Positions 1 through 12,430 of a stretch of 64,000 bases of DNA are shown here, piece by piece. This DNA is from Dallia pectoralis (taxonomy: Eukaryota; Chordata; Actinopteri; Esociformes; Umbridae): positions 14,090,812-14,154,811 of the forward strand of contig CM055745.1 in assembly GCA_029465975.1 (NCBI GenBank). Direction: 5' to 3'. The position numbers and the translations under genes are program-made. Below the pieces are notes generated by a model, which was not told where the DNA came from, did not search any database, and saw nothing but the letters and a program-made list of their open reading frames with translations. Numbering within the stretch: the stretch's first letter is position 1; every line of letters starts with the position of its first letter.

Positions 1-400
1 TAATTGTTGGATTAGTAAATTATCCCAAAAAAATTGTTGCAGCCCTTGATAGGTGCGATCCAATATCAGCTGCTGCTTCACTTGGCAATTACCAGACAGG
101 CTTTCTGGCTGAACTCGATAGGCTAATACTTTTACCTTTTTGTTATTATGCAACCCCAATGTTGCTTAGACATTTTTCTTGGGATCATTGTCCTGCTGTA
201 AGGTGGATTTACAGTTTCATGTTTTTAGTTAATTAACCATAGTTCTCATTAGTATTTTTCCCCTTCTACTTTTATCTTTAATCTAGGGGTCTGAATACTT
301 CTGTAAGGAATTTTATATTGTGTATGGGTCGCTAGGTGAGGGAAATGTAAACCTAAATTACTTGGTAAAGTGAGTTTTATTTCCTATTAGGGATTATTTA
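1..400. other. AT-rich intronic sequence, nothing recognised
   Basis: Presumed magi2 intron. AT-rich with no reading frame, RNA gene or tandem repeat I can support. GGTCTGAATACTTCTGTAA near 288-306 resembles the end of some fish Tc1-like transposons, but is too short to call. Confidence 0.4.
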
Positions 401-527
401 TTTAATTTAACCATTATTTTACCAGGCAGGCGAATTGAGAACAAATTCTCATTTGCAAAGGCGAGCTGGGGAATTAACCTACATACATACAGAGCATGCA
501 CTCTACCACTGAGCTACCAACTCCTCC
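400..527 (-). mobile_element. tRNA-derived SINE with an L2-type LINE tail
   Basis: On the minus strand the unit starts near 527 with a tRNA-like head. An A-box (TGGTAGCTCAGTGG, complement of 506-519) is followed about 30 bp later by a B-box-like GGTTAATTCCC (469-479). The head most resembles tRNA-Ala. It runs directly into a tail (400-468) closely similar to 6100-6145, the 3' end of the L2-type LINE at 6076-7790. A tRNA head joined to a LINE tail is the standard design of SINEs mobilised by that LINE. The head has lost cloverleaf pairing, so it is not a tRNA gene. Confidence 0.7.
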
Positions 528-1282
528 ATGCAGGCAGGGCCTGGTGAAAACTGGTTGTAGTAATTCTATTTTGAATGTTATACACATGGATGCAGGGTGT
601 AAAAAAGAAATAACATGGCTCACAAGTTAAAATATCATTCATTGTGTTGTCCCTGAGCAAAGCAGTCGATCCACCGGTAGCTTATCATGGCAGCCAATCT
701 CATTTGGAGTTATTTTGTTGTCGAAGCGAACATTTGGTTGGTGTAGAAATTGACTAATAACCTCATTCCCTTTTGCCCTACCTACCTACATTGAAATACC
801 ATATATCCCTAGATTAAAAATGACAAGAGGATGGAATGGAGGGAATTTAGAATTGTGAGAAGGGATTAAAGAAATGGACTGAGGAAATTACAAGGTTAGG
901 GGTTGGAGGAAATGGAGGAAGTGAGGAGATACGAGCTGGTTGGAGAGATCAGATGGGGACGTCATCCTCCAGAGTACCCATCTTCTACACTGAGCAGTAA
1001 CAGTAGTCTATTTATAGTGCTTAGCACTGAGTGCCAAGTTCTTCTAGCTAGATAAAAACACATGCATCTCCTGTCACTTCCTATAGGATCTTCTGGTCTA
1101 GCACTAGCCTAGAGGCCTGAAGGCCCAATCTCAGAGGGGATTCTGATTGCTAAACACTGTACAAGGCAATTGCTAGAGAAGCTATTTACATGCAGCTGTG
1201 TAGAACTTCACCATGTCATCACCATACCATGTGGTGCAATGTATATCCAATCATATACCTATAAATGTATATACATTGATAT

Positions 1283-1400
1283 ACAGTGGGGAGAACAAGA
1301 TACACTGGCGATTTTGCAGGTTTTCCCACTTACAAAGGATAACACTGAGTGACGGGATCTAAAACAAAAATCCAGAAAATCACTGTATGATTTTTTTTAA
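1283..1400 (+). mobile_element. Tc1-like transposon terminal fragment
   Basis: ACAGTGGGGAGAACAAG followed by GATACACTG and CGATTTTGCAGGTTTTCC matches, from memory, the terminal inverted repeat and subterminal region of a common fish Tc1-like transposon. ATCTAAAACAAAAATCCAG further in also matches. The body and the other end are missing. Confidence 0.6.
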
Positions 1401-2038
1401 AATCATTTTGCAGTTCTGTATTACTCATTCTTCAGTCCCAAACTTTTGGGTGTCTTGTAGTCATCAGATTTTAAAAAGTGTATTTTTCAAAAATTGTATT
1501 CACAAGTAAAGCTAGTAAAACATCAATAAATAATATTAAATATATCAACTTTAATAAAAACATCTGCTGGCCGATGGCTTAATTCGGGGAGCTGTGGCAG
1601 ATACATAATTGCTTTGTAAAGCCCGGTTTGAGTCCAAATGTGAATGTTCTGCATATATTGTTTTTTGAATCACTGGTTATTTTTGTTGAAAACTTTAGTA
1701 TTTTCATTTCTATCAGTAATGATAACTCACCATTTTACTAGATTTCACTTTGTTCATAGTTGTTGTTTGTAATAAATGTTCATGAAATCATCAGCCGCTT
1801 AGGGGGGTTTATTGACCTTCTAGCTGAAGTAAATACATTAAAATAGATTTGAGAGAGAGAAAGCGATTGATAGTGTATGAGATGAGATTAGTCTCAATAT
1901 TATTTGTAAATGCAAGTACCACGATCCACACACATTCCATGATTAATACATCTGTTTTGCCATACATAAATAAAAAATTATTTACTCGTAACTTGTGAAT
2001 TGGTATTTAAATAAATTTTGCTCTATTTCGCTGCAATT

Positions 2039-3307
2039 TTGTGTGTGACATTTTGAATCTGTATTTTTCAATCTGCAATTTTAAGTTTGACAGTTTGAAT
2101 CTGCATTTTTGAATCTGCAATTTTGCGTGTGAAATGTTGAAAGTTGATAACTATTTCCATCTGTGGTGTCCGTATGTGGTGTGGTGTCCGTCTGTCTTAT
2201 CTGACGTATAGCTTTATCAACATCTACAACAACCAGCTGGTGACATCACAATGGATGATGAGTGGGCAGAGACACTAGGCATAAGGGGTTAATGGAAATA
2301 TGTTGTAATATAGTCAAAATAAGTCTAAAATAGCTTTTATTAAAGTGGTGTTTATTCAAATTCTACACGGTTAGAATGCTTTCAACACGCTCAAAAAATG
2401 TTTTCTATGTGTGTAGGTCTATAGGGTAATGTGTTTGCGTAAACTCATTTTGTGACAAAGCTTTCACACTTTCATTACAAAAATGCACCCCGTCTGTGTT
2501 GCAACGCAAGTTTAAAATGTAATAATGTGAATCACTAAAGGAGATAAGAAACAAACGCAAATATAAACAAACGTTAACTTTACAGAATCAATAGAAAATA
2601 TTGACTGAAAAACAATTTACATTATAAAACACTATGTTTGGGATAGTTAACGCGTGTTGTGTGTGACATTTTGAATCTGTATTTTTCAATCTGCAATTTT
2701 AAGTTTGACAGTTTGAATCTGCATTTTTGAATCTGCAATTTTGCGTGTGAAATGTTGAAAGTTGATAACTATTTCCATCTGTGGTGTCCGTATGTGGTGT
2801 GGTGTCCGTCTGTCTTATCTGACGTATAGCTTTATCAACATCTACAACAACCAGCTGGTGACATCACAATGGATGATGAGTGGGCAGAGACACTAGGCAT
2901 AAGGGGTTAATGGAAATATGTTGTAATATAGTCAAAATAAGTCTAAAATAGCTTTTATTAAAGTGGTGTTTATTCAAATTCTACACGGTTAGAATGCTTT
3001 CAACACGCTCAAAAAATGTTTTCTATGTGTGTAGGTCTATAGGGTAATGTGTTTGCGTAAACTCATTTTGTGACAAAGCTTTCACACTTTCATTACAAAA
3101 ATGCACCCCGTCTGTGTTGCAACGCAAGTTTAAAATGTAATAATGTGAATCACTAAAGGAGATAAGAAACAAACGCAAATATAAACAAACGTTAACTTTA
3201 CAGAATCAATAGAAAATATTGACTGAAAAACAATTTACATTATAAAACACTATGTTTGGGATAGTTAACGCGTGTTGTGTGTGACATTTTGAATCTGTAT
3301 TTTTCAA
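2039..3307 (+). repeat. Exact 618-bp tandem duplication (2.05 copies)
   Basis: Copy 1 is 2039-2656, copy 2 is 2657-3274, and a third copy breaks off after 33 bp at 3307. I compared the two full copies along their length and found no difference. The unit has no long reading frame. It contains the short motif GTGTGACATTTTGAATCTG and related TTTGAATCTGCA elements repeated several times at its start. Near 2233 and 2851 it carries about 55 bp that recur, diverged, at 20461. Identity implies a very recent duplication or an assembly duplication. Confidence 0.95.
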
Positions 3308-3339
3308 CGCTATTGATTCTATTGATTCTTCTTGACACT

Positions 3340-4000
3340 TTGACAGCATAGCCTAAGTTAGTAGTAGTTTAGAACTTCCCTGATGCTGTCTCATACATTA
3401 CACGGAAGCGACAGGATGATATTTCTGTCAGGAAGTAGCGCACTGACTGAAGTTAACTTAATATTGTCTACAGTACGTCTAAATAATTTGGTTTAATTTA
3501 AAATAATCAGTGTGGTAATATCAGTGTGATGGCCTAATATAGTTTATGTATCAACTACTATCAATTGCCTATTGTTTCGGTAGGCCATTAGTTTTTGAAA
3601 AGCAAAATATTATTGGCTATGAAGCAAGTTTGTCGTTTAGAACTTCCCTAATGCCGAATCGTTACACAGAAGCAACAAGACGATATTCACGTCATGTTAT
3701 TCATGTTAACTCAATATTGTCTACAATAAGTCAAAATTAATTTGGTTTAATTTGAAATAGTCAGTGTGGTAATTTAAGTGTGATAATATCACGTTGCATT
3801 TTGATCGACAATATTTATTTGCAGATAATGCACCTTGATTTCTCCATTTTATGCGCCACCTGGTGAGAGACAAGAAGATATAGAGATGAAGAAAATACAA
3901 TAAAACTGGCGGATAGCACGTTAGCACGTAATTTTGGCAAATTAGCTTTAACTTAGCTTTTCCAGTGATTATTTTAACAGAAAAATATGGGGGGATATAG
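3340..4000 (+). repeat. Dispersed repeat copy, unnamed family
   Basis: About 600 bp recur at roughly 85 percent identity at 11750-12430. Shared landmarks in order: TTTAGAACTTCCC, ACACAGAAGCAACA, TTAACTCAATATTGTC, TAATTTGGTTTAATTT, GTGTGATAATATCACGTT, TTTTATGCGCCAC and ATGGCGGATAG-like sequence. The order AGAACTTCCC to TAATTTGGTTTA occurs twice inside each copy (3370-3500 and 3635-3760), so the element is itself internally duplicated. No coding capacity. Probably a non-autonomous transposon, class unknown. Confidence 0.7.
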
Positions 4001-4279
4001 CATGCATATCTTGGAGCGTTCCTCTTTTTATGTGCCTCTGGGTCAAATCACCAACTTCTGGCACTTCGAGTGTTAAATTGGTTCTCAGTTCAGACCTAAA
4101 CAACCTGGTAATTAGTGACATTATTTTTTAGAACATTGCTTTAAGATGACAAAAAGTGAAGCTGTACTTTTAAAATGCATTTTAAATATATAGTATACTT
4201 ATATAAAATATAAGTTTATTTATATGTTCATCCAATGTCTTCCTGGATGCATTCAAATAAATCAATACCTTTTTGTAAT

Positions 4280-4610
4280 AGATTGGTTAGCTTCCCAGCA
4301 CTCTAAAAATAAAGCATTCTCAGAGGATCCTTTCAGGGTTCTTCATGGAAATTATGGTGGAACCCCTAGCAGTTTTTTTTTGAGAAAATGTAGACTTTTA
4401 ATAATTATTCTATCAACCTTTCGATTAAGAACCCTTTTTAACGGTAAATCTAAAAAGGTTCTTCCGACAGTTATTTTTGAACCCAATAAGGGATTATTTA
4501 AAATTAACTTTTAAATGGTTCTTCTAAGAATATTGAGCTGGTTCCCTCGAGTTTCAAATGAAGAATCTCTTAAAGATCCTCAAGGGAAACATTTCTTTTT
4601 GTGTAGTGTG
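4280..4610 (+). repeat. GGTTCTT-rich dispersed element
   Basis: Dense in GGTTCTT, AGAACC and close variants in both orientations (for example 4338, 4427, 4455, 4516). This is typical of a fish repeat built of GAACC and GGTTC motifs, usually taken as a degenerate non-autonomous DNA transposon. A second trace lies at 49925-49970. Ends and target duplications are not clear. Confidence 0.45.
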
Positions 4611-6075
4611 GTGAAAGGCTCCATATTAAGAGGCCTGATGTTGTCAGTGAGCAGTCTGTCCAAAGAGATTTCCGAAATGGGTGATGTGACAGAAATATAT
4701 AAAAAAAGATGTTGTTGCCATGGTGAAGCACCGTTGTCGTGGCAGCAGACAGTGGTGTCAGTGAAGTGTTGTGGTGTTTTGCAAGTCTGTAAAGTTGTGC
4801 TTTGTAGTGTAAATGGAGTTGTCACTCAGAATTGCTATAATTTTACTGCTTGGAACAGTCGTTCAGAATTGCAGCTTATTACACACAGCATTGAGGACAG
4901 ATGTGGAAGATGGAGAAAGAAAAAGAGCAAAGTGAGGGGTGGCTAAAAGGTATGATGGGAGTGGAAGAATGAGGAGTAGTTGATCGGAGGCAAGAGTGAT
5001 ACGAAGGAGGTCGGAGTGTGAAAGTAGCAAAAAATAAGGCGTAGGATGAGAAAGACATAGTAGGTAGAGTGAGAAATAGGGACAGAAAGGAAAGAAGTGG
5101 AAATTGAGAGAATAAATGATGGAGAAGTGATTGACAAAACTCCTATTGACGTTATCTAAGCTCCTTGTGTATGATATTCTGGTTGCTCATTTGGGATGTT
5201 TGCTGGTTACAAATGTGCCGGAGGTTTTGAAATCGAAATGTGTATTGTGCGTGCTAGCATTCATTCGGTTTTTTTGTAATTATACAAATGTGTACATTAT
5301 ATGTAGCATATTTCTGTGAGAGGAAGCAGGCACCAGCCAATCATTCTAATTGAGTAAATGGCAGATTTCTCATTCAAAACATATCTTTCTCCTAAGTCGG
5401 GCTGTCACTAATGACTGTTTTTGTAATTGCGTATTCTATCATTTATTCTGACAATTATCTTTTATTTCACAGTGGAGCCCATTTCTTTAGTCTTGGCATT
5501 TAGCCTGAACTTCATGGGGCAGTTTTTCGTCTGACATGCACTGCAAAGTGCAAAGACTTCACATAAACAGGTGTTTTACTTTCTAAATAATGTCAATTCA
5601 ATTGAATGTGCTACAGTTGGACTGCTTCTAGACGCATCTAAAGGATGATGAAATGACACAGTATACTTCTAATCAAAAAATGGAATGTAATGGGAAATAA
5701 TTTGAATACTTATGCAGATGAGATATTGCAGTTTTGTACTTTGTCATTATTGGATAGTGTGTGTGTAGATTGACAAAAGTATGTAATTATAAATTGGGTC
5801 ACACAAAAATGATCTCTACATATTAACAAACTATGGCTTTGCCTGTGCTTTTTCCTAGCTTGGGCTATTTCCTAGCTTTAAAATGTTTTTTATCACCATA
5901 TCCGTTTCCGGCAGAAACTGACATGACTGCTCATTCACAATGTTTCCTGCTGATGAAAAGATGAGTAATTAGGGACAGTGGTGGAGTGGTATGCTTTTGC
6001 TAGACTAGAGACCAGTAGGTACTTCGTATCATTCTCTTTCCACCACTTGTCAATGAATGTTTCAGCCTTGTATTA
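4611..6075. other. Intronic sequence, nothing recognised
   Basis: Contains short spurious frames only. 4900-5130 is purine-rich on the + strand without a clear repeat unit. No domain, RNA gene or transposon end recognised. Confidence 0.4.
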
Positions 6076-7790
6076 TTATTTTTTATTTGGCCTTTATTTA
6101 ACCAGGTAGGCTGATTGAGAACAAATTCTCATTTGCAACGGCCACCTGGCCAAGATAATGCAAAATATAATGTGCAAGACAACATACACGAGTGCAAATG
6201 GCATCGGGACATAACAAGACAATACAGGATCAAGTGAAGAGCCAATATACAGATTCATAAATTCAGCATGAGATATATGTAGATCAGTTGAGCGGCATTG
6301 ATATGGCAACAACAAGTGTATAAACATATGAAGGAGTGTCTATATTCAGAATGGAAAAACATTAACGTATCTAGTAGGTAGGTCATTTGTGTGCATAGAA
6401 TATATGGCCGTGGTTTAGGGAGTGAGAATTTGAGCATGCCTGAGCAAATAGAATAGTTCAAGAATGTAAACAGGTATGTAAACAGGTATGACAGCAGTGC
6501 AGGTGAGAGCTCGACTGTGCAAAAAGGGCATGGCATATGTGAGAAGAAGTTGGCGACAGTTAACGCGTACAGTGATTGGACAAGTGTTCAGACAGGAGTA
6601 GTTTGAAGGCAACTTGTGAGATGATGGTTTTAAGTTTTAGTTTTATTTGTAATTCGTTCAGTCACTGGCGGCTGAAAACTGACTAAGGCAATGTACCTGC
6701 TTGAGCGTAGACTGTGGGTGGATAGAGCAATGGTGATAAGAGAGAGAAGGTGCGGGACTTTAAACGGCTAGTGTTTAACGATGGCCAGCCGACTAATGTG
6801 TAAAGGTTTCAGTGGTGGGTGTTGTGTGGGGCATTGGTAACAAAACGTATAACACTATGATATACCACATTCAATTTTTTCAGGAGAGAGTTTGAGTTCT
6901 ATTTATGACATTGCCAAAGTCGAACATTGGTATAATAGTCATCTTTGCCAAGGCAAGTTTGGCAGCATGAGTGAAGAAGGCCCTGTAATGGAATAGGAAA
7001 CAGATTCTGAACGTCATTTTGGAATTGAGTTTGTTTTTGTGTGGCTGGAAGGAGAGAGAGCTGTCTAACAAGAGACCCAGCGATTTGTATGCATCAAAAT
7101 ATTCTAGTTCAGACACATCTAGCATGGCAATACTTGTTTGACGGGCAGGAGTGGGCAGTGATCGGTTGAAAAACATGCACTTTATTTTACCAGAGTAAAT
7201 GAAGGTTTCCAGAAGGAATGCTGAATGGCATTAAAACTCTCCTGGTGATTACAAAGTACAGTATCGAATGAAGGGCCTGAAGTATACAGGATGGTATCAT
7301 CTGCATAGAGATTAATCTGAGAGTCTCCAACAGCGAGAGTTAATGATGAGAGAATAGAGTTGGCCCGAGAATCAAACCCTGTGGCACCCCCATGGAGACA
7401 GCCATAGGTCCCGACAGCAGGCCCTCTGATTTAACACGCTGGACACTGTTGGAGAGATAGTTGGAGAACCAGTCGAGGCTGTCGCGAGATAAGCCCAGGA
7501 TATTGAGTCGGCTGATAAGAACACGATGGTTAACAGAATCAAATGTCTTGGACAGATCGATTTTATTTTATCAATGATGATTTTGTACCTTTAGGGTGGG
7601 CGTGGTGCAGCTATGAAAACCAGATTGCATAGCGGAAATACAGCAGGATTTGAGATGATTGACAATTGTTGACCAGTTTTTCAAAATCTTTGGAAAGCCA
7701 AGTTAGGATGGGTATTGGTCTGTAGCAGTTGGGGTTGAGGGTGTCAATAATGTTGTATTTCTGAGGAACTATGATCTGCGACATGAGTCG
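6076..7790 (-). mobile_element. L2-type LINE, 5'-truncated and decayed
   Basis: Read from 7790 downwards, conceptual translation across several frameshifts gives the reverse-transcriptase landmarks NYRPI-like sequence (7700-7735), DLSK.FDSVNHRVL (7500-7560), a GVPQG block (7370-7400) and YADDTILYTSGPS (7255-7310). Then come FNRSLPTPARQ, FFTHAAKLALAK and IIPMFDFGNVI (6890-7180). The 3' end (6080-6140) carries the ACCAGGTAGGC and TTGAGAACAAATTCTCATTTGCAA tail. The longest intact stretch is 98 codons (6880-7176), so the copy is dead. Clade assignment to L2 is from remembered families. Confidence 0.8.
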
Positions 7791-9888
7791 ACATAGTCAA
7801 CTTAAAGTCCACCAGTTATCATCATTATTAGTTACAACATCAACGTGATTTAGCTTTAAATAAAGATGAGTAAAAGATAATGTAATCAAACCATGTTTAG
7901 TATGACACACGGTTCACAGATATTTATTGATCAGTGTAGTTTTGTGCCGCTGTTGGTATGGTACCTCCAGGGATCGCTTGTGTTTCTAGAAGTAAAGGGC
8001 TTTTCTACTATGTCCTTTTTCCTCCATCTTGGTCATGTTGGACACATTCTCTTTTACCGCTCATACACAAGCTCCCTCTGTTCCTCTATCTTTTAGGCAT
8101 AGAATAATACTCATCTCCTTTGTTGTCTGTCTGTCTTTCTGCATCTAGTTCTTTCTCTTTGTCTCTTTCTCTAAAGCTCAAAAACACACTTCTCCACTTC
8201 CAACTTTGTTTCTTCTAAAATAAATGATAATACCTTTATCGATAGGCTATTTTTACTTTCTCTCAAATCTTATTTAGCTAAATCTTTGCCCTCGCTGTGT
8301 ATAACTCCCCGGTTATTTCAGTTCTTCAGGCTGGAATTTCCCTGTGTGGTTCACAGAAGTAGAGGAACAGATAGAATGTCACAATCATATGCTTGCACTT
8401 GCATGCATTATGTCATAGAGAACAAGAAATGGAACAAATGGTGTGAGGGCAATAAGAGAACAATCATAGCATTAATGTGATGATAAATAATCTTCTCTGG
8501 GGCTATGTTGAGATCTATGTTCATTTAAATGTAACGTGTCAGTTTCCCTCAACTTTTAAGACACAACTTTTGTTCCCAAGTACTTCTGCCAAAATCAGAG
8601 TCTGAAGATTAATGTCTCCAAGTTAAATTTCCACTACTATTACTGCACTTCTCATTCCTTGCAATATTTTGGCAATGTTTTCTCACACAATTAGTAAAAG
8701 CACAATACCTCAGCATTGGTTATTTCTGTATATGCCAAAGATTTTTAACTTGTAAAAGTGCTTTCACTTTTGTTTTTCCTACAGAGACTGACGCATTACC
8801 ATGATGCTATCTAGAAATAATTGAATTAAGCATTGAAGTATTACAATTATTACCTCTGCTTGGGATAAATAAATGTCTGTATGCGTGAATGTATTTTTTG
8901 CTGTTATATTTGTATATATTTTTGAGGTATTGAACATGTATCATGCATGCTGCTTGTTAATTTAATGTCAGATTAATAATTAAAATGTACTGAGCTACAT
9001 GCAAGCTCCCACTGCTCTGGGAATACCCGATGGATTGACAGACCACATACGCTTTAGTAGTTCTTTCTTCAAGCTTTCGTGAAAATTAGAAACCTAGGAC
9101 CAATTGGAGCTAAAACATGTAGGCTTCTGAAGCTCTTGATGTGCTAATCTCCTTCCAAGGTCTAAGATTGGGTCAAAGGCAACCAAGCCATTTTCAGACA
9201 TTATTCCTGGAGACCGTATTCTTGATGGCATTATCAAATTTACTAGTTTTGTCCAATACAAATCCAAGTTGTTGTTTTTTGTAATATCACTTGAGCTGAT
9301 AACTGATACATTACCAACACAATTGTCGACTAAATTATTTGTTTTGGATCAATCACTTCATTTGATTTGAATGTATAATTGTAATTTACTTTGGAAGAAG
9401 AAGAAAGAAGTATACATACTGTATGCTCGCCACAAACATGCACCCACACATATGCATGCCAATCATCTTGAATGCTCCTGTGGAATTATGGTATCTTGCT
9501 GTGCTTTGATTGACTCACGTATGACATTAGTGTTTGCTTAATGATTAGGATCTGCTATATATATATGTCAACCCACCTAAAACCCACATACTTACAATTG
9601 CAAAGTCCAGTCTCAAGAACTTTAATGCGAAATAGTGAAACAGTAGTGTCTCTCTTTTATGTGAGTCCAGTAGGCTAATTTGTCGAACTTTGCTTGCATT
9701 CGTAAATACATGATTAAAATCCATCCTTAAAATCCTGTCCCATAGTCATTACGTTCCAAAAAAGCACAGAAACAAAGCATATTATATAGTTTCATTGTTT
9801 ATCGATCAATGTGTGTGTGTGCAAAATATGTATACCCGTTTATATAGCTTGTGTCACTTCCATTAGCAGCAATGATGTCACAGTGATG
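7791..9888. other. Intronic sequence, nothing recognised
   Basis: AT-rich with no supported gene. 8120-8220 is pyrimidine-rich on the + strand. Short AT and GT dinucleotide runs occur near 9558 and 9810. Confidence 0.4.
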
Positions 9889-9980
9889 TTGGGTGTAGTG
9901 CAGAGATACAGAGCCAAAGAATCACATTCGTTAATTACAATTAAAACAAACATAGAACTACAAACTGAAAAAATATACAT
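9889..9980 (+). repeat. Dispersed repeat fragment (GTGTAGTGCAG family)
   Basis: GGGTGTAGTGCAG, then CAGAGCC, AATCAC.TTCGT and ACAATTAAAACAAACA. The same order of motifs recurs diverged at 14757-14865 and more weakly at 15535-15645 and 19015-19140. The family is not identified. Confidence 0.4.
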
Positions 9981-10290
9981 GAGGGAGTTGTGACAATTTT
10001 GAAAAAAAACCTTGAGAGGAACCAGGCTCGGTGAGGGGTGACCAGTCGTCTTTTGACTCTGCTGGGTTAATAATTCTTAAATGCATTTGTGTTTTGTCCA
10101 AAGTCTTGCATCTCTGCCCTCCAATTTGTATTTATGTTTAACACTAGAAGCTCTGACGCATTGACACCCATATCTTTCATGGTGATGGGTCATTTCACCC
10201 ATACATGGTTTGAATGGGAGGATGTTGCTGACACACAATGACCAGTAGATGGTGCATCTTGTTAAAATTTGCATAAGAAGAACTAGGCTA

Positions 10291-11218
10291 TACGGGTGTG
10301 CGATATTGCCAAAAAATGATATCTCAATATTTTTGGGGATTTTGCCGATAACGATAACCTGACGACATTTAGCATTATTCATAAATGTGTTTGTAAATGT
10401 CTTATATTCTACTAGCTCCGTTTTACAATGTCAATAGGATATTAATATATTACCAGTTGAAACATATTGTTGGAATGGGTATTTATTATTTAAAACTGAA
10501 GCATGCATGTAGAAACAACACAAATCACTGCTCTGCTGTAAGGTGAACTGTGCAGTATACTAACAAATATGACATTATAATAATAGTATCTAAATGCAAA
10601 CTTCTATCAAAAACAGCGATAGAAAACCTTAGTAAACAAATTACTCCCTTCTGTAAAATGTTCTATAGTCAAAAATACAAAAAACTAGCGCATAGTATTC
10701 TCAATTTACTATTGGCTCTGACGTTCTGCTTGACCACAAACGTGTGTTTTTTTATTTGACCCTTTATTTGTTCGGCATATATATTATATATATATATATA
10801 TCACGGCATATATATATATATATATCACGGCATATATATTATATATATTCAGTTTAATCCTCATATGCGGTGGGTAGTTCGAAGATGATCAAAAAGATCG
10901 GACTCATAATCGAAACCAAAATCCATGCTAGTGATGACGACCCACGTCTAGGAATTTAATCTACTGTGGATTGTTTGCTGGTGTTTAAATATCTTATGTC
11001 ACAGTTTCTTTGCTCATTTTAACTTCTGTTAGCACCGCACACTCTGAATGCACGTGTCACATGTGCACCCTATGCGCGCAGTCAATTCGCGAACGATAAT
11101 TGATGCAGCGTTTTGATTTGTTTCTGAAAATGAGTGCCATACTCGATAATATGATTTTGCATATCGTTTAAACAACAATGACGATATTATCGCAAACGAT
11201 ATATATCGCACACCCCTA
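10291..11218. mobile_element. Non-autonomous hAT-type DNA transposon with exact target duplication
   Basis: The left end TACGGGTGTGCGATAT and the right end, read on the opposite strand, TAGGGGTGTGCGATAT form terminal inverted repeats with one mismatch in 16. Both ends are bordered by the identical 8-bp target duplication CTAGGCTA (10283-10290 and 11219-11226). An 8-bp duplication is the hallmark of the hAT superfamily. The 928-bp element encodes no transposase. It contains ATATCG/CGATAT clusters near both ends and a TA-rich simple repeat inside. Confidence 0.9.
10771..10850. repeat. TA microsatellite with CACGGCATAT interruptions
   Basis: Three TA runs are each introduced by CGGCATATATAT. 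The unit TCACGGCATATATAT is repeated inside the hAT-type element, so the microsatellite arose from or within it. Confidence 0.85.
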
Positions 11219-11749
11219 CTAGGCTATTGTAAAATCACTGTGTCACATAAAGTGAAACCAAAATGTTAAAGCCTACTTGCAAATGAAAATAGATGGCCTA
11301 AATGTGTACACTGTCATATAATAAGTGCACATAGGTTTAGGCCTCTATGGTTCCATATTATCACACTAATGATTTTAAATGAGACAAAATGTATTGTAGA
11401 CATGATTGAGTTAACATGAATGACATGAATATGGTCCTGTGGCTTCTGTCTAATGTGTTTGTTATCGCCTCTTTACATGCAAATGCGAACGTGTCACCTG
11501 AAGCACACAAATTATTTTAAATTAAACCTAAGTAGCCTATTACAGCAATTTCTGAAAAATCAACATCTTATTTCAACAGTGGGACGTTGCTTCAGCTATT
11601 GTCATACAATACATTGAATTAATTTGGTTGAATGTAATAAATGTATTGTAATCAAATCAAGCATTCTAACCAAATATTATTTAAATAAACAATTTGAAAT
11701 AATAATTTAAATAAACTTTTTATAAAATATTTTTATGATTTGACTCAGA

Positions 11750-12430
11750 TACATAAGTTTGTAGTTTAGAAAATCCCTGATGCCGCCTTGTCCCATACGT
11801 TAGACAGAACTGACCGTATGATATTCATGTGAGGAAATGGCGCACTGACTGAAGTTAACTCAATATTGTCTACAGTAAGTCATTATTAATTTGGTTTACT
11901 TTAAAATAATCAGTGTAGCAATATCTGTGTGATAATATCACGTTATGTGTAGGTCATTGGTATTCATTTGCAGTCTATAATAGTTTACCAGTTCTGGCTA
12001 TTTTCAGAGTTCCTATAGGCTACCCACAGCGTACATTGTTGTACACACAAAAATAGCCTAATATTGGTTATTTATCAATTAATATAAATTGCCTATTGTT
12101 TCAGTATGCCATTAGTCTTTGAAAAGCGAAATATTGTTGGCTGAGAAGTGCCATACGTTTGTCGTTTAGAACTTCCCAGATGCCACCTTGTTACACAGAA
12201 GCAACAGGACAATCTTCATGTCATTCTTGTTAACTCAATATTGTCCACCATATGTCAAATTAATTTGGTTTAATTTAAAATATTCAGTGTGGTAATTTAA
12301 GTGTGATAACATCACGTTACATTTAGGTCATTGATATTCGTTTGCAGATGATGCGCCTTGGTTTCTCTGTTTTATGCGCCACTTGCTGACAGACAAGTCA
12401 GATGAATAAAAATACAATAAAAATGGCGGA
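11750..12430 (+). repeat. Dispersed repeat copy, same family as 3340-4000
   Basis: Collinear with 3340-4000 at roughly 85 percent identity, including both internal half-copies (11765-11950 and 12155-12310) and the end TTTTATGCGCCAC to ATGGCGGATAG. The matching architecture shows that the internal duplication predates the spread of the element. Traces in both orientations lie near 11395-11520, 43790-43900, 60160-60500, 60850-60960 and 63290-63620. Confidence 0.7.

Noticed and set aside
1566..1640. tRNA-like segment with TGGCTTAATTCGG and GGTTTGAGTCC
   Set aside because: The boxes resemble A and B boxes, but no cloverleaf can be drawn and no LINE tail follows. Too weak to call as tRNA or SINE.
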